Origin: Salivita marina
GTDB taxonomy: Bacteria; Pseudomonadota; Gammaproteobacteria; Pseudomonadales; Azotimanducaceae
Reading direction: 5' to 3'
NCBI GenBank assembly: GCA_038144425.1
Contig: JAYQNS010000004.1
Span: 1 to 64,000, forward strand
DNA length: 64,000 nucleotides
This document shows, one piece after another, positions 36,860 through 48,864 of the stretch. Both the position numbers and the translations under genes were made by a program. The notes under the pieces were generated by a model. That model did not search any database and was not told where the DNA came from. It saw only the letters and a program-made list of their open reading frames with translations. Each line of letters begins with the position of its first letter. The stretch's first letter is position 1.

Positions 36860-37805
36860 TTGATCCGCGGCTGAATTAATAGGTACAACGTCATAAGGCT
36901 GCTTCCAAAGCTGGTTCGCCTCAATTCGCGAAAGTAGATTATCAAGGGAAGGCGTTTCCAAAAAGAGTTTTTCTCTAAGAGAGCAAGAATCGGAGAATTT
37001 GGACTTATAATCTTTTTAGTGAAGTAATTATTTGGTCAAGATACCATCCAGATAAACCATTTAAGCCTCTTGAGTTTCGCTTGAAACCCTGAGTTTACCC
37101 CAGTTTCATTCTATCCCTTTGAATGTAGAGAATCTTGCTATCATTGATAATCCATTTAAGCTTCCTGTCTCGACAATACATATATATAAACCAACTATGC
37201 CAGAAGACATCGTCAAGATTAACCCGATCGAGAATTTCTGTTTTAAGTTTCCAATAAAGTCTGTTTCTCAGAATAAAAGTGCAGCCCTGGCCCTTGAGTA
37301 ACGTAATCAAAGTCTTTTTGAACAGCAGGATTTTTTCCCCTTTACCGCCTTGATTATATCCTGTTTCTGATTCCTGCAGATGAAAAATACGACGAAGAAT
37401 ATCCGTCTGAACTGTCTTTATTTAGTTGTTCAACTCCAGAGATTAATTTTGAGGATGCCCAAATATCATCGTGGTCAGCGAGCGCTAAAAAGTCAAATGA
37501 ATCATTTTCACCTACCTGAGATAGCATGTAAAAAAACTCTTAGATGCATTTCCCAGCCCTGGTTGCCCGCTGAGAATTTTTACCCTTTCCTCAGAAGGGA
37601 ACTTTGAGAGATTATCCGCTCATCAGATTTATCTGGACTATCATCAAAATGAGCAGGTCTACATCAACATGCTGTTGGTTTAAGATTGAATAAATTTGAT
37701 CGACCAGAAAAAATCCTCTGGCATATAAGTTGGCAGGAGGACCTTTACTTTTAAAGGTCTTTTTGTAGCTGGTGATTTCTTTTCATTAATTTCTTGGAGA
37801 TTCAT
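36860..37805 (-). CDS. Family 2 glycosyltransferase, frame-broken
   Basis: From ATG 37803-37805: LKVKVLLPTYM opens the nucleotide-sugar-binding fold, then in later frames FDFLALADHDDIWASSKL (the DxD-type motif as in ALADHDDIW), KGQGCTFILRNRLY and VFWHSWFIYMY with YIQRDRNETG, the pattern of rhamnosyl-type family 2 transferases. C-terminal helices run on to about 36870 (PSLDNLLSRIEANQLW). Consistent with use of dTDP-rhamnose made by the rml genes upstream; the exact sugar is not readable. Many frame changes. Confidence 0.6.
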
Positions 37806-37829
37806 GAATGAGGGATCTCTTAGAAAAAG

Positions 37830-38592
37830 GGCATATATCTGTGGCATCAGTTGAACTTTAACGGCTGACTTCGACTTTTTTGCTTGTCTTCTACCCAAGC
37901 AGAGCAAGTTTTTCTTTATCAACCTTTATCGGAATTATTTTCCTTCTCTTATAAGATGAGAAAGAGGCGTTGACCTCCCTCAATCTTTTCGTAATTTCCA
38001 GTGACTCCAATGTCAACTTGCTTTTTCTTAGGCAGAGGCGGCAATCACCTCCACTCATGCGCTTCGACATTATACCTACAACAATGTACCTGGCAACAAG
38101 CACGCCCAACTTGATCTTCGATAATGTCCTCGAGAACAAGATACAAGGGTTCAATCGACTGTGTAATTTAAGAGGCCGATGCTCAGCGTAATGACGCTTA
38201 CCTTTAGCTTCTTTTCGCGTGCATTCTGGATACGGGCCGCTTCCTTAATTTTTCGGAGTTTTCATTTGATTATAATCTATTTTTTTTTGTCGGCTGGTGT
38301 GCTTGGCAACGCTTCTCAGATGCTTAATATATACGAATCTTCTGACTAGTTCCCTAGGCTTGATTTGATTTCTAAAGATACGCGGTCTATCTGCGGCGAC
38401 CCATTTAGTTTTCTACGCTCTTATCGATCCGGAGACCGCTTAATTGGGATCGCTCAATCACTGCGGGCACATTTTTGCCTACCTACTTCGTGTAATGATA
38501 GGTGCCAGGGGGATATCTAATGCTTTTCGTAATCTGTTGGTCTTTACGTTTAAAGCCTTCTTCCGATATTGCGCGCTGAGGATTTTGCTCAT
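37830..38592 (-). CDS. Unrecognised protein of the polysaccharide cluster, frame-broken
   Basis: The minus strand from ATG 38590-38592 (MSKILSAQYRKKAL) reads on in two or three frames: LDIPLAPIIT, GKNVPAVIERSQLSGLRIDK, FRNQIKPRELVRRFVYIKHL, later LSKIKLGVLVARYIVVGIMS and LTLESLEITKRLREVNASF. Basic and helical with one hydrophobic stretch; possibly a second glycosyltransferase or a modifying enzyme. I do not recognise it. It lies in line with the rml and glycosyltransferase genes. Confidence 0.3.
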
Positions 38593-38599
38593 TAAATTA

Positions 38600-39800
38600 G
38601 ATTACAAGACATCGTAGACCCACTAGGCAGAATGGCCCGGAGTCTAGCGAAGCAACGTCGCCTAGAGCGTTACTCCAGATTTCGCTTTTCCTCGCACTAT
38701 TCGTTCCATTCTAACCTATGTTTCGGCTGACGCCTTTTAAGGCGGATTGCGTATAACACCCTCTAGCTCCGTCACCGGGGATATCTCGATCAATGCTTGG
38801 TGGCTACTCCCTTTGCGGCGTTAGAGGTTTAGCATCCGAATGAACTTCTATTTACCAAACAATAAATCGAATGCTGAGAGGGCTTAGGTTTCTGATAAAT
38901 CGCTCGTCAATCTCTACGGGGGACGGCTGTTCGGGCTAATTGGGGCAGAGCTTAGGAGGTTTTATAAAATGTCTTCATGGGACAACTGGAGACATGATGC
39001 CTCTACAAGAACGTTAAATCTCAGGCTGAAGCCTTTTGCGCCCTTAGTGTCGGGGCCTCGATTCCCTCCAGGTTTATTTCGCCACTACTTGGAGGCCGCT
39101 ATTTTTAATCTACAAACGAGGCCAATCTTTCTAACCTTGTTCAGCGTTCGCCTCCTTAGAGCAGGTTACGAAGCAGCTGAATGGTGACCTCCGTACAATC
39201 CTTTCGTTCTTCGCTTCTTGATCGATAGGTTCTGATTAGGCGCTGTGCGTAGGGAGGCTTCAGGATGAAAAGTATTTACTACAAAATTGGGATGTTGTCT
39301 CCTCAGAGGGAACCCCGATGCTGCGCGCCGTTTCGATTAAGTGCAGGGCAAACACTAGTAGCATCTTTGAATGACCAGGTTCTACGGCTTGACGCCCGGG
39401 CGCGCCACTGAGAGGTCCAGAATCCCAGCGAGTGCAACTGCGAGTGGGAAACACGTTAGCCGCTTCTTGAGGGGCGACAGCCGAAGGAGCTGATCCTAAA
39501 CACGCACGGTGATCTCGTGCTAAGGCCTAACATCTAAAATTACAGCTCGGTCGTAGCGAGGAGTTCACCGATGTTGAGTGAGAGACATTGGAAGAGTGAA
39601 GCCGCAGATAGACGATGGGCATTTACCCCGCCAGCAAGACAAGGCCGCTACTCCCGTCACGCTAACAATTGAGCACCAAGGCATGAGCCAAATCGTTAAG
39701 ACTAGCCAAGCCGATCGCCTAAAAACACCCACTGCGCCCAAGGGGAGGCCCCCAGTCTGCCAGCGTGCACGCCTCCACCCTCAAGGCCTGGGCGTCACCC
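38600..39800. other. Stretch between rmlA and the glycosyltransferase genes; no confident gene
   Basis: About 1.2 kb with stops in all frames. The one positive sign is a plus-strand ATG at 38969 preceded by TAGGAGG at 9-base spacing, opening 72 codons (MSSWDNWRHDAS to YEAAEW, stop 39187) of no recognised family. This could be a small gene on the opposite strand or chance. Confidence 0.3.
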
Positions 39801-39809
39801 TCAACTCTT

Positions 39810-40664
39810 TCAAGAGAGCCTCTATACTGTCGCCGTATCCGGTTTGGCAAACAATTCGGCGCGCGCGCCTCAGCGCGTCGGCATCGATCCATCCATGCGA
39901 AAGGCGATTTCATCGAGGCATCCCACCCGTGATGCCTTGTCTTTGCGGCAAGGGTGCGCACAAAGTTGCCTGCATCAAGCAACGAAGAATGGGTGCCGGT
40001 ATCAAGCAGGGCGTAGCCTCGACCTCGGTCTCAACCCGAAGCGATCCCTCCTCGAGATACATCTCCAGAAGAGAGGTAATCTCTAGCTCTCCCCCTAGGA
40101 GATGGCTTAATTTTGCCGAAAGATGGAGTACGGCCATCAAGAAAAGTAAAGACCCGTTACCGCGTAATTTGACGGGGGTTTTTCGGTTTTTCGACGATTG
40201 AATTAGCCCGCCCTAGCGTATCAAAACCCACTACCCCATAACGCTCTGGATCGCTGACATGGTAGCCAAAAACGGTGCCACCCTCTTGCTCTGCCCCAGC
40301 TGTCTCTAGGAGCTCGGAAAGGCCGTGCCCGAAGAAAATATTATCGCCCAGCACCAGGCGTTGATGAGTCCCCGGCGAGGAAGCTTTGGTAATGAGGTAG
40401 GCCTGGGCAAGGCCATCGGGAGATGGCTGCACGAAGGAGAAGAGCGATCCCCACTGCGAGCCATCACCGAGAAGCCGCTTAAACTGCAATTGGTCTTCTG
40501 GGGTCGTGATAATAGCGGGATTACTTGGATGCCTGCCAGCATCAAAACTGACAGCGGGTAGTAAATCATGGGCTTATCGAAAACCGGAAGAAGCTTTTTG
40601 GAGACACCCATGGTAATGAAGGCCACAACCGCGTCCCAGAACCTCCTGCCAAAATAATCCTTTA
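39810..40664 (-). CDS. rmlA: Glucose-1-phosphate thymidylyltransferase, frame-broken
   Basis: Makes dTDP-glucose, first step to dTDP-L-rhamnose. Corrected frames read [14 protein letters not shown] (nucleotide-binding loop), [79 protein letters not shown] and [12 protein letters not shown], all hallmarks of RmlA. The start codon is damaged near 40664, overlapping the rmlD stop. The last ~40 residues decay into uncertain frames near 39810-39900. Last of the rmlC-B-D-A set. Confidence 0.85.
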
Positions 40665-41522
40665 CGCGCCAAGGGCCGACTCCTTTTGAAGCTTTATAGA
40701 GGCCAGATCGGTACGCCACTTCGGTTCAGGAACTCCAAAGTCAGCGAAGAGTGATGCGCAATCTAAACGGAATTCAGAGGACGCTCGGCACGAGTTAAAT
40801 AGGCAGAAGAAGGGATAGGCCTAATCTCACACGGCAGTTTAGCTTGCGCCATGACTGATTGCGCAAACTCAGCCCAACTGACGGCGGGCGAAGCCAGAGA
40901 AGTTGTAGGTTCCACCTGCTTTGCCTAAGAGCATTTGTGTAGACCATCGCCAGCAGGGCACCAGCGATTGAGGCGCTGAAGTTGGCCCACCAACCTGATC
41001 ATCTACGATCGATAGGCCTCCCGCTCGGCGCCTAATCGCAGCATGGTTTTTACAAAATTCGACCAAAGGGCAGAAGAACACCCAGCTCGTTCGAAGAATA
41101 ACCGCGCGGGCTGCGCTCTCCCGAACTCGCTTCTCTCCGAGAGCTTTTTGAGCGCCCGTAAGCACCAAGGGGGCAAGTGGTGAGTCGGAGCGTCCAGGGC
41201 GTTTCGCCGGAGCCATCAAAAACATAATCAGATGAGATATGCCAGGAGAATGGCCAGTTCGGCGCAAGCCACGGCCATTGCCCCCGGCGCTTCACCATTG
41301 ACCACGTTTGCCTCTGCTTCAGAATCTTCTGCTGCATCTGCGGTCCAGGCTGCCGCGTTGATGACAGCACTGGGGCGGCTTTTCAGAATCGCAGCCGAGC
41401 ATTGCTCTGGAGGAAAGGTCCGCTTGATCTCTCCCAAAAAATTAGGGGCACAGGCGCTTCTTCATTCCGTTCAGCGAGGCTCTTAGCAACCTGCCCACTT
41501 TTCCCAAAACGAGAATCGTCAC
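40662..41522 (-). CDS. rmlD: dTDP-4-dehydrorhamnose reductase, frame-broken
   Basis: Last step to dTDP-L-rhamnose. GTG 41520-41522 starts [16 protein letters not shown] (Rossmann loop); then [51 protein letters not shown], and at the end [25 protein letters not shown] and LASIKLQK. The GTGA start overlaps the rmlB stop and the TAA (40662-40664) overlaps the rmlA start. A one-base insertion near 40765 makes a false stop after RPLNSV. Several other frame changes. Confidence 0.85.
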
Positions 41523-42561
41523 GCTTTTACACCAAGCCGGTGGCCGACGCCAGTTCGGATTAGCAGCGGTCGCCACCACGCTTCGTTATCGAGGTACCAC
41601 TGAACGGTCAATGCGAGGCCCTCTTCAACGGTCACCGAGGGACGCCACCCGAGCTATCTCGGATACGACTCGGGTCAATCGCATAGCGCGCGTCGTGCCC
41701 AGGGCGATCTGTCACGAAGGTGATCTGGTCTGTATAGCTGCCTGAGGCCTTGGGCTCTTTCTCATCGAGAATGGCGCAAAGCATTCGAACGAGATCGATA
41801 TTCCTGAGCTCGTTCTCTCCACCGATGTTGTAGCTCGCCCCAACTCGCCCCCTCTGAAGAACAAGGAGCAGCGCATCCGCATGGTCTTCAACATAGAGCC
41901 AATCGCGAATGTTGTCGCCCTTTCCGTAGACGGGAATGGGATCCCCCGCGAGCCCCTTCAAAATCACCACGGGGATTAGCTTTTCCGGAAAGTGGTAGGG
42001 TCCATAATTATTCGAGCAATTGGTCAGCACCATCGGAGACCATAGGTTTCATGCCAGGCGCGGACCAAATGATCCGATGCCGCTGGAGGCTGGATAAGGG
42101 CTCCTGGGGTCGTAAGGTGTGCTTTCCGTAAACAGAACGGAGGGGTCATTGGGAAGGGAACCGAAGACCTCATCAGTAGAAACGTGATGAAAGCGAAAAT
42201 GCTCCGGCTTACCTGGCCGAGGCCCACAGCACGAGCTGCTCCGAGCAGCTGAAAGGTTCCAAAACATTGGTTTTAATAAAATCCGCGGGGCCATCGATAG
42301 AGCGATCAACGTGGGACTCGGCTGCAAGATGCATCACGCCATCGGGCTGGTGCTTGAAAAGACTCTGTCCAGCGCCGCCCGATCCACAACATCTACCTGC
42401 TCAAAAGCATACCCAGGCTTATCAGCCACGGATGCTAAACTGTCAAGGCAAGCCGCGTAGGTCAACGCATCCACGTTAACCACCTCGAAGCCTCGGCTGA
42501 TTGCCTGGCGGATGACCGCAGAGCCAATAAACCCGGCGCCGCCGGTGATAAGCAATTTCAT
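41519..42561 (-). CDS. rmlB: dTDP-glucose 4,6-dehydratase, frame-broken
   Basis: Second step to dTDP-L-rhamnose. [20 protein letters not shown] begins at ATG 42561 with the NAD-binding GxxGxxG; then [22 protein letters not shown] (Tyr of the catalytic pair), [49 protein letters not shown] and [15 protein letters not shown]. Frame changes near 42335, 42200, 42060, 42035 and 41650. The start overlaps the rmlC stop as ATGA. Confidence 0.9.
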
Positions 42562-43118
42562 TTCGAGGCACCGGAGGTAAAGGGCGACCGGAAATCAGAA
42601 AAATTCAGGAGCGATTGCATCTTTCCCAGATAAAACGGGCGCGCTCCCAAATGCCAGTGGCCAGGCAATCGGCAGGCTATCCCAGCGAACGCCCCCATCG
42701 CAGTCTGGCGCATAGTAATCCGTGCACTTGTATTGAACTTCCGTATCGGGGAGGAGCGTTAAAAAAGCCATGGAGGAAACCCTTTGGGACCAGCAGCTGT
42801 CGCCCATTCTCCAGAGACCAAGCTCTTCACCCACCCACTCACCATAGGTAGGCGATCCAACTCGGATATCGACGGCCACATCAAAAATGGCCCTGGGTGC
42901 ATCGCACAAGCTTGTCCTGCGCGTGGGGAGGAGCCTGAAGTGAAGGCCTCGAAGAGTACCGACCGTTGCCGAAAAAGATTGATTATCCTGAAGGAAGGAT
43001 AGATCTACTCCCTCACTTTAAGATCCCGGAGCACTCCAGGTCTCCTCGAAAAGCCTCGTTCGTCCCCAAATCGCCTTGGCGTAATTACAACAACACCCTC
43101 AAGCGCAGTTTTGCTCAC
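42558..43118 (-). CDS. rmlC: dTDP-4-dehydrorhamnose 3,5-epimerase, frame-broken
   Basis: Third step to dTDP-L-rhamnose. GTG 43116-43118 starts [23 protein letters not shown]; after frame changes near 43040 and 42910 come [17 protein letters not shown] (catalytic His), [34 protein letters not shown]. The TGA at 42558-42560 overlaps rmlB. First gene of the minus-strand synthesis operon, so its promoter should lie in 43.12-44.0 kb. Confidence 0.85.
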
Positions 43119-44003
43119 TTCTATCGGGTAGCGTTGACTCCAAAAAATCATTCCACGCTTAAACCCGTGACTAAATTCTAAATTGGAACAATGGATCAAA
43201 ACATATCTTTTGGCGACTCGCACACCTATCCTTATGGGTTCGTCCTCTGTAGAGCTACCAGATAGCCTCTCGACGCTTCAAAGCCTGCCCAGCCTCGGCG
43301 AAAGAACTCACTTACCGTTACCATCGCACTGGGATCCAATGATATTTCCCGGGCCCACTAAATAGTGGAAAAAATAAAGGCTGTTCAAACCGCTATTCGG
43401 AAGCAACTAGGTTCACCTAACACCCTCTTTAAATCTGTTCCTAGTGGAAACCTCTCAGTTCAGGGATGCTGTATACGACCCATTATCGTGCGTTCCCCTT
43501 CGGAGCCCCCGCAATGGGCTTTGTTCTAGGGCTTGAAGAAGGCGAAAGCGCGCATCTTCCTGCGCGGCCTTTCGAGAATCATCCACTGATCGGTCCTGAG
43601 CTCAGTCATTTAAGACGCTACCGCCCCTGGCCTGCGCGTGCGCTCCAGTGGCGTTGTTCATTTTTGAACATGGTAAGCCATAGATGCATCAATGGAAATG
43701 AACTCTTGATGACCCTTTAGGGTTTTTTGCTTTGGTGTGTGGATGGGAGAGGGTACTTGCGAGGCGCGATCACTCTGGGGTGGTGGTAGGCCCGTTAGGC
43801 CTGAACTCATTCCTAACTAATCGTTGACTACGACTGGGGACAGCGGGGATCCGAGCTGGGCTCATCTCGAGTGACCAAAATGCTGTTCGTTGGATAGCTA
43901 GAGAGAACAATAAGGCATCAGCGAGCAGACTTGTCCCAATATAACCCGAGAGCCCAGTTTACCCCGGTGCGTTTTGACCTATTCGCGCACTGCAGCGCGC
44001 AGG
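43119..44003. other. Intergenic stretch upstream of rmlC and downstream of sufS
   Basis: No gene recognised. A short hairpin ACCC-ttta-GGGT followed by TTTTT at 43712-43728 could be a weak terminator on the plus strand. The open frame 43466-43720 has no recognisable product. Confidence 0.4.
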
Positions 44004-45261
44004 CTAAAGGCAGAAACGCTTGGCCTGCTCGAGGGCGGCGCTGAGACGCTCCAAATCCGCCAAGGTACTGCTGAGACCGAGGGACGCCCGCACCGTTCCG
44101 CTTACCCCGTAGCGCGCCATCAGTGGCTGGCAGCAGTGATGGCCCGTGCGGACCGCCACCCCGGCCTGATCCAGGAAGGCACCGACATCGCTGGGGTGGG
44201 CGCCATCGAGGAGAAAGGACACCGCGCCGCAGCGCTCCGGGGCGGAGCCGATAACCGTCACCCCGGGAAAGCGCGGAGCAGGGCATCAAGCTCGGCAAAT
44301 ACGGCGTGCTCATGGGCTCTTAGCGCCTCTTGATCGAGCCCCGTGAACCATTCGATGGCTGCCCCGAGGCCCACGGCACCTGCGATGTGCGGCGTGCCCG
44401 CTTCAAAGCGGAAGGGCGGCGCCTGGAAGGTGGTGCCCTCAAAGGACACCCGATCAATCATCTCCCCACCGCCCTGCCAGGGGGCATGGCCGCCAGCAGA
44501 TCGTACTTTCCGTAGAGCACGCCGATGCCCGTGGGGCCGTAGAGCTTATGGCCAGAGAAGACGTAAAAGTCCGCATCGAGGGCTTTCAGATCAAGATCGA
44601 GGTGGGCCACCGCCTGGGCGCCATCAATCAGCACCTTTGCGCCTACCCCATGGGCGGCCCTGATCAGCTCCGCCACGGGATTCACGGTGCCCAGCACATT
44701 GGAGACATGGGTCACGGCCAGCAGCTTCGTGCGCTCCGAGAGCAGAGGTCTCGAAGGCGTCGAGGTCGAGCTCCCCCGAATCGGTGACGGGGATGACCTT
44801 GAGGAGTGGCGCCAGTGCGCTCGCAGGCGAGCTGCCAGGGCACGATGTTGGCGTGGTGCTCCATTTCGGAGATCAGCACTTCATCGCCAGGGCCAAGATT
44901 CGCGCTGCCCCAGCTTTGGGCCACCAGGTTGATCGCTTCCGTGGTGCCCCGGGTCCAGATGACCTCTTCCCGACGAACGAGGCCTCCCGGGCCGCTTAGA
45001 AAGCGGGCAACGGAATCTCGGGCGGCTTCGAAGGCCGCCGTGGCTCGATCGGCTAGCGCGTGGGCGCCGCGGTGCACGTTGCTGTGGTCACAGGCGTAGT
45101 AGTAGCTGAGGGCGTCGATCACCGCCTGGGGCTTTAAGGTGCTCGCTGCGCTGTCGAGATAGACCAGCGGCTTGCCATTGACCTCTTGGGATAAGCGCAG
45201 GGAACTCAGCCCGGAGGGCCTCAATATCAAAGGGCCGGGGCGGCGTTTCGGGACGAAGCAT
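44004..45261 (-). CDS. sufS: Cysteine desulfurase SufS, frame-broken
   Basis: PLP enzyme that takes sulfur from cysteine for Fe-S assembly. ATG 45259-45261 starts [23 protein letters not shown] (in two frames); then [63 protein letters not shown], the PLP lysine in [27 protein letters not shown], and [11 protein letters not shown] with the active-site Cys. Frame changes near 45210, 44800, 44715, 44460 and 44260. Its start shares one base with the sufD stop. No SufE or SufU gene is seen nearby. Confidence 0.9.
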
Positions 45262-46573
45262 CAGCGAGCCTCCGCGCGGGTCGCGCCCGCATCACCGGCC
45301 TGGGCAAAGGCGCGGTCAAAGGCCGCCTTGAAGGCAGCGGATAGATAGGTCGCCAAGCGCTCGTCTTCTACGGCTTCGATGACCGTCGCCAGATGGGCAT
45401 AGGCCAGGGCCGCCCGGGCCGCTCGCTCGGTAAGGCCGCGGCTGCGCAGATAGAAGACAGAGTTCGCGTCGAGCTCTCCTACGGTAGCGCCGTGGGCGCA
45501 GGCGACGTCGTCGGCGTAAATCTCGAGCTCAGGCTTGGCATTCAGCTCCGCCCCGCGGGAGAGCAGGAGGCTGCGGACGTTAAAGGCCGCGTCGCTCTTC
45601 TGCGCCTGGGGAAGGATGTGAATGCGCCCGTTCAGGGTGGTTTTCGACTGCCCCGCCGCCAGCGCCCGGAAGCGCTGCGTGCTGGTGCCATTCGGTTCGC
45701 AGTGGTTCATGGCCAGCTGCGTGTCAAGGTGCTGCGCGCCGTCCGTGAGCGATGCCCCGGACACGGCCACGGTGGCGCCATGGCCGCGAAGATCGATATT
45801 GAGCTCATTGCGCCGGAAGGCTGAGCCGCCCTGGGCCAGCAGAAGCCCGTAGTGGGCTTGGGGACCAACGGTCACCGCATGCTGAGAGAGCCAGCGCCCT
45901 TCCCCGCCAGCAAGCCCCAGGCGCTGATGGGTCAGCTGCGCCCCGGCCTCAAGGGTCAGGTTGCACCACCGTGCTGAAGAAGGCGTGGTCGTCGCCGCTT
46001 TGGCGCTCGAGAAGCGTCAGCGAGCTGCCCTCCCCCAGGCGCACCGCGATGCGAAGGAAAGCGCCCGGCGCCCCCTGAGCAAGCTCGAGCAGCAACGGCT
46101 GTTCAACGCGCACGCCCGGGGCCACGGTCAGCACATAGGCCTCGGGGGCCATCGCGGCATTCAGCGCGTCGAAGGCCTCACCGCTAGGCGTCAGCGCCTC
46201 GGGGCACGCCTCTAAAGCGCTCACCGCTTGCAGGGTCACGCCGTCGGGCAACGCGCTCTGGGGCACCACAGGCCGCCGGCGGCGCTCAGCACGCAGGCGC
46301 CGAAGGCGTCTTCCGGCTGCGCCGCGGGGGGCTTGCCAAGGGCATCCGCAGAGGCGGTCACGAACGCCGGATCGAGAAGTTTGGTGAGGCGGGAATACTT
46401 CCAGCGCTCGGTTTTCGCCGTGGGCCAGGCAGCCGTTTCAAGGGCAGCTTAAGGCCCGCAGCCCGAAGGGCGGCAAGGCCGCCCTTCGCAGCCGGCAGCG
46501 CTTCCCTGCGCTTCCTGGGCGGCAGCGAGGAAGTGGCCGTGCACGTCCGCGGGGTTTGCTTTGGCGGCAGCGC

Positions 46574-46577
<4 letters not shown>
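45261..46577 (-). CDS. sufD: Fe-S assembly scaffold subunit SufD, frame-broken
   Basis: Forms the SufBC2D scaffold. ATG 46577 ([20 protein letters not shown]) overlaps the sufC stop as [17 protein letters not shown] and [10 protein letters not shown] lead to the beta-helix core, with LTHQRLG and the typical [38 protein letters not shown], and C-terminal [28 protein letters not shown]. Frame changes near 46440, 46270 and 45960; the final frame equals that of the start. Confidence 0.9.
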
Positions 46578-47329
<752 letters not shown>

Positions 47330-47333
<4 letters not shown>

Positions 47334-48775
47334 CCCACGGCCCCTTCGCGGCTGATTTCCAAAAGCTTGCCCGCCTCCACGGCGAACTCCATGGGCAGTT
47401 CCTTGAACACTTCCTTGCAGAAGCCATTCACGATCATGGAAACGGCCTTTTCCGCATCAAGGCCCCGCTGCTGGCAGAGGAACAGCTGATCGTCGCTGAC
47501 CTTCGAGGTGGTGGCTTCGTGCTCGACGATGGCGCTGGGGTTCTTGCTCTCGATGTAGGGGAAGGTGTGGGCCCCGCAGCGATCCCCGATCAACAGAGAG
47601 TCGCACTGGGTGTAGTTCCGCGCCCCCTCCGCCGTGGGGGAGATGCGCACCAGGCCCCGGTAGGCATTTTGGCTGCGCACGGCGCTGATGCCCTTGGAGA
47701 CGATGGTGGAGCGGGTGTTCTTCCCCAGGTGGATCATCTTCGTGCCCGTATCCGCCTGCTGGCAGCCCCGGGTCAGCGCTACAGAGTAGAACTCGCCTAC
47801 GGCGTTATCGCCCCGGAGCACAACGCTGGGATACTTCCAGGTGATGGCCGAGCCCGTTTCCACCTGGGTCCAGGAGATCTTGGAATCCTTGTGGGCCACG
47901 CCGCGCTTGGTGACGAAGTTATAAATGCCGCCCCGCCCCTCTTCGTCCCCGGGGTACCAGTTCTGCACCGTGGAGTATTTGATCTCCGCGCCGGGCAACG
48001 CCACGAGTTCGACCACGGCGGCGTGAAGCTGATTCTCATCGCGCTGGGGCGCCGTGCAGCCCTCGAGGTAGGAGACGTAGCTGCCCTCGTCGGCGACGAT
48101 GAGGGTTCGCTCGAACTGCCCCGTGTTCTCCGCGTTGATGCGGAAGTAGGTGGAGAGCTCCATGGGGCAGCGCACCCCCTTGGGGATGTAAACGAAGGAG
48201 CCATCGCTGAACACGGCGCAGTTCAAGGCCGCGAAGTAGTTATCCCGCACCGGCACCACGGAGCCGAGGTGCTTGCGCACCAGCTCCGGATATTCCTTCA
48301 GGGCCTCGGAGATGGAGCAGAAGATCACCCCCGCTTCCGCGAGCTTGTCCTTGAAGGTGGTGACCACGGAGACGCTATCGAAGACCGCATCCACGGCGAT
48401 CCCGGCCAGCATCATCTGCTCTTCCAGGGGAATGCCGAGCTTTTCGTAGGTGCGCAGAAGCTCCGGATCCACCTCATCGAGGCTCTTCGGGGCGTCGTCC
48501 TTGCTCTTCGGGGCGGAGTAGTAGGAGATGCCCTGATAATCGATGGGGGGCACGTTCAGGTGGGCCCAGTCCGGCGGGGTTAGCGTTTGCCACTGGCGAA
48601 AGGCCTCGAGGCGCCACTCAAGCATCCACTCGGGCTCGCCCTTCTTCGCCGAGATAAAGCGGATCGTGTCTTCGGACAGCCCCGGGGCCAGCGTTTCCGA
48701 CTCAATATCGGTGACGAAGCCCGCTTCGTAGCGACGATTAACAAGGGCGTCGAGTTCCTGGGCGCTTTCGCTCAC
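47330..48775 (-). CDS. sufB: Fe-S assembly scaffold subunit SufB, intact
   Basis: About 481 residues, one of the few unbroken genes. [76 protein letters not shown], GINxI-type core and [19 protein letters not shown] with conserved Cys are typical. GTG 48775 is preferred over TTG 48790: it gives the usual [11 protein letters not shown] start, with TTGGAG upstream as the ribosome-binding site. First gene of sufBCDS and divergent from its regulator. Confidence 0.95.
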
Positions 48776-48830
48776 GGATCCACACTCCAAAGATTTCCGA
48801 CTGAGCCGCTAGGATAAGGGCCCGCCGCCC

Positions 48831-48857
48831 TTGATTCAATACAAAAACGGTATAGAT
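48831..48857 (+). promoter_or_regulatory. Promoter/operator region of the suf regulator
   Basis: TATAGA at 48851-48856 is a good -10 only 8 bases before the regulator ATG at 48865, so its mRNA may be leaderless; TTGATT at 48831 is a poorly spaced -35. ATAC (48839-48842) and GTAT (48850-48853) form an inverted repeat over the -10, a candidate Rrf2 operator also placed to act on sufB. Confidence 0.45.
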
Positions 48858-48864
48858 TTAAGCC

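Noticed and set aside
39578..40201. 207-codon plus-strand frame at the end of rmlA
   Set aside because: The minus strand encodes recognisable RmlA motifs over its right half; the plus frame has no family features.
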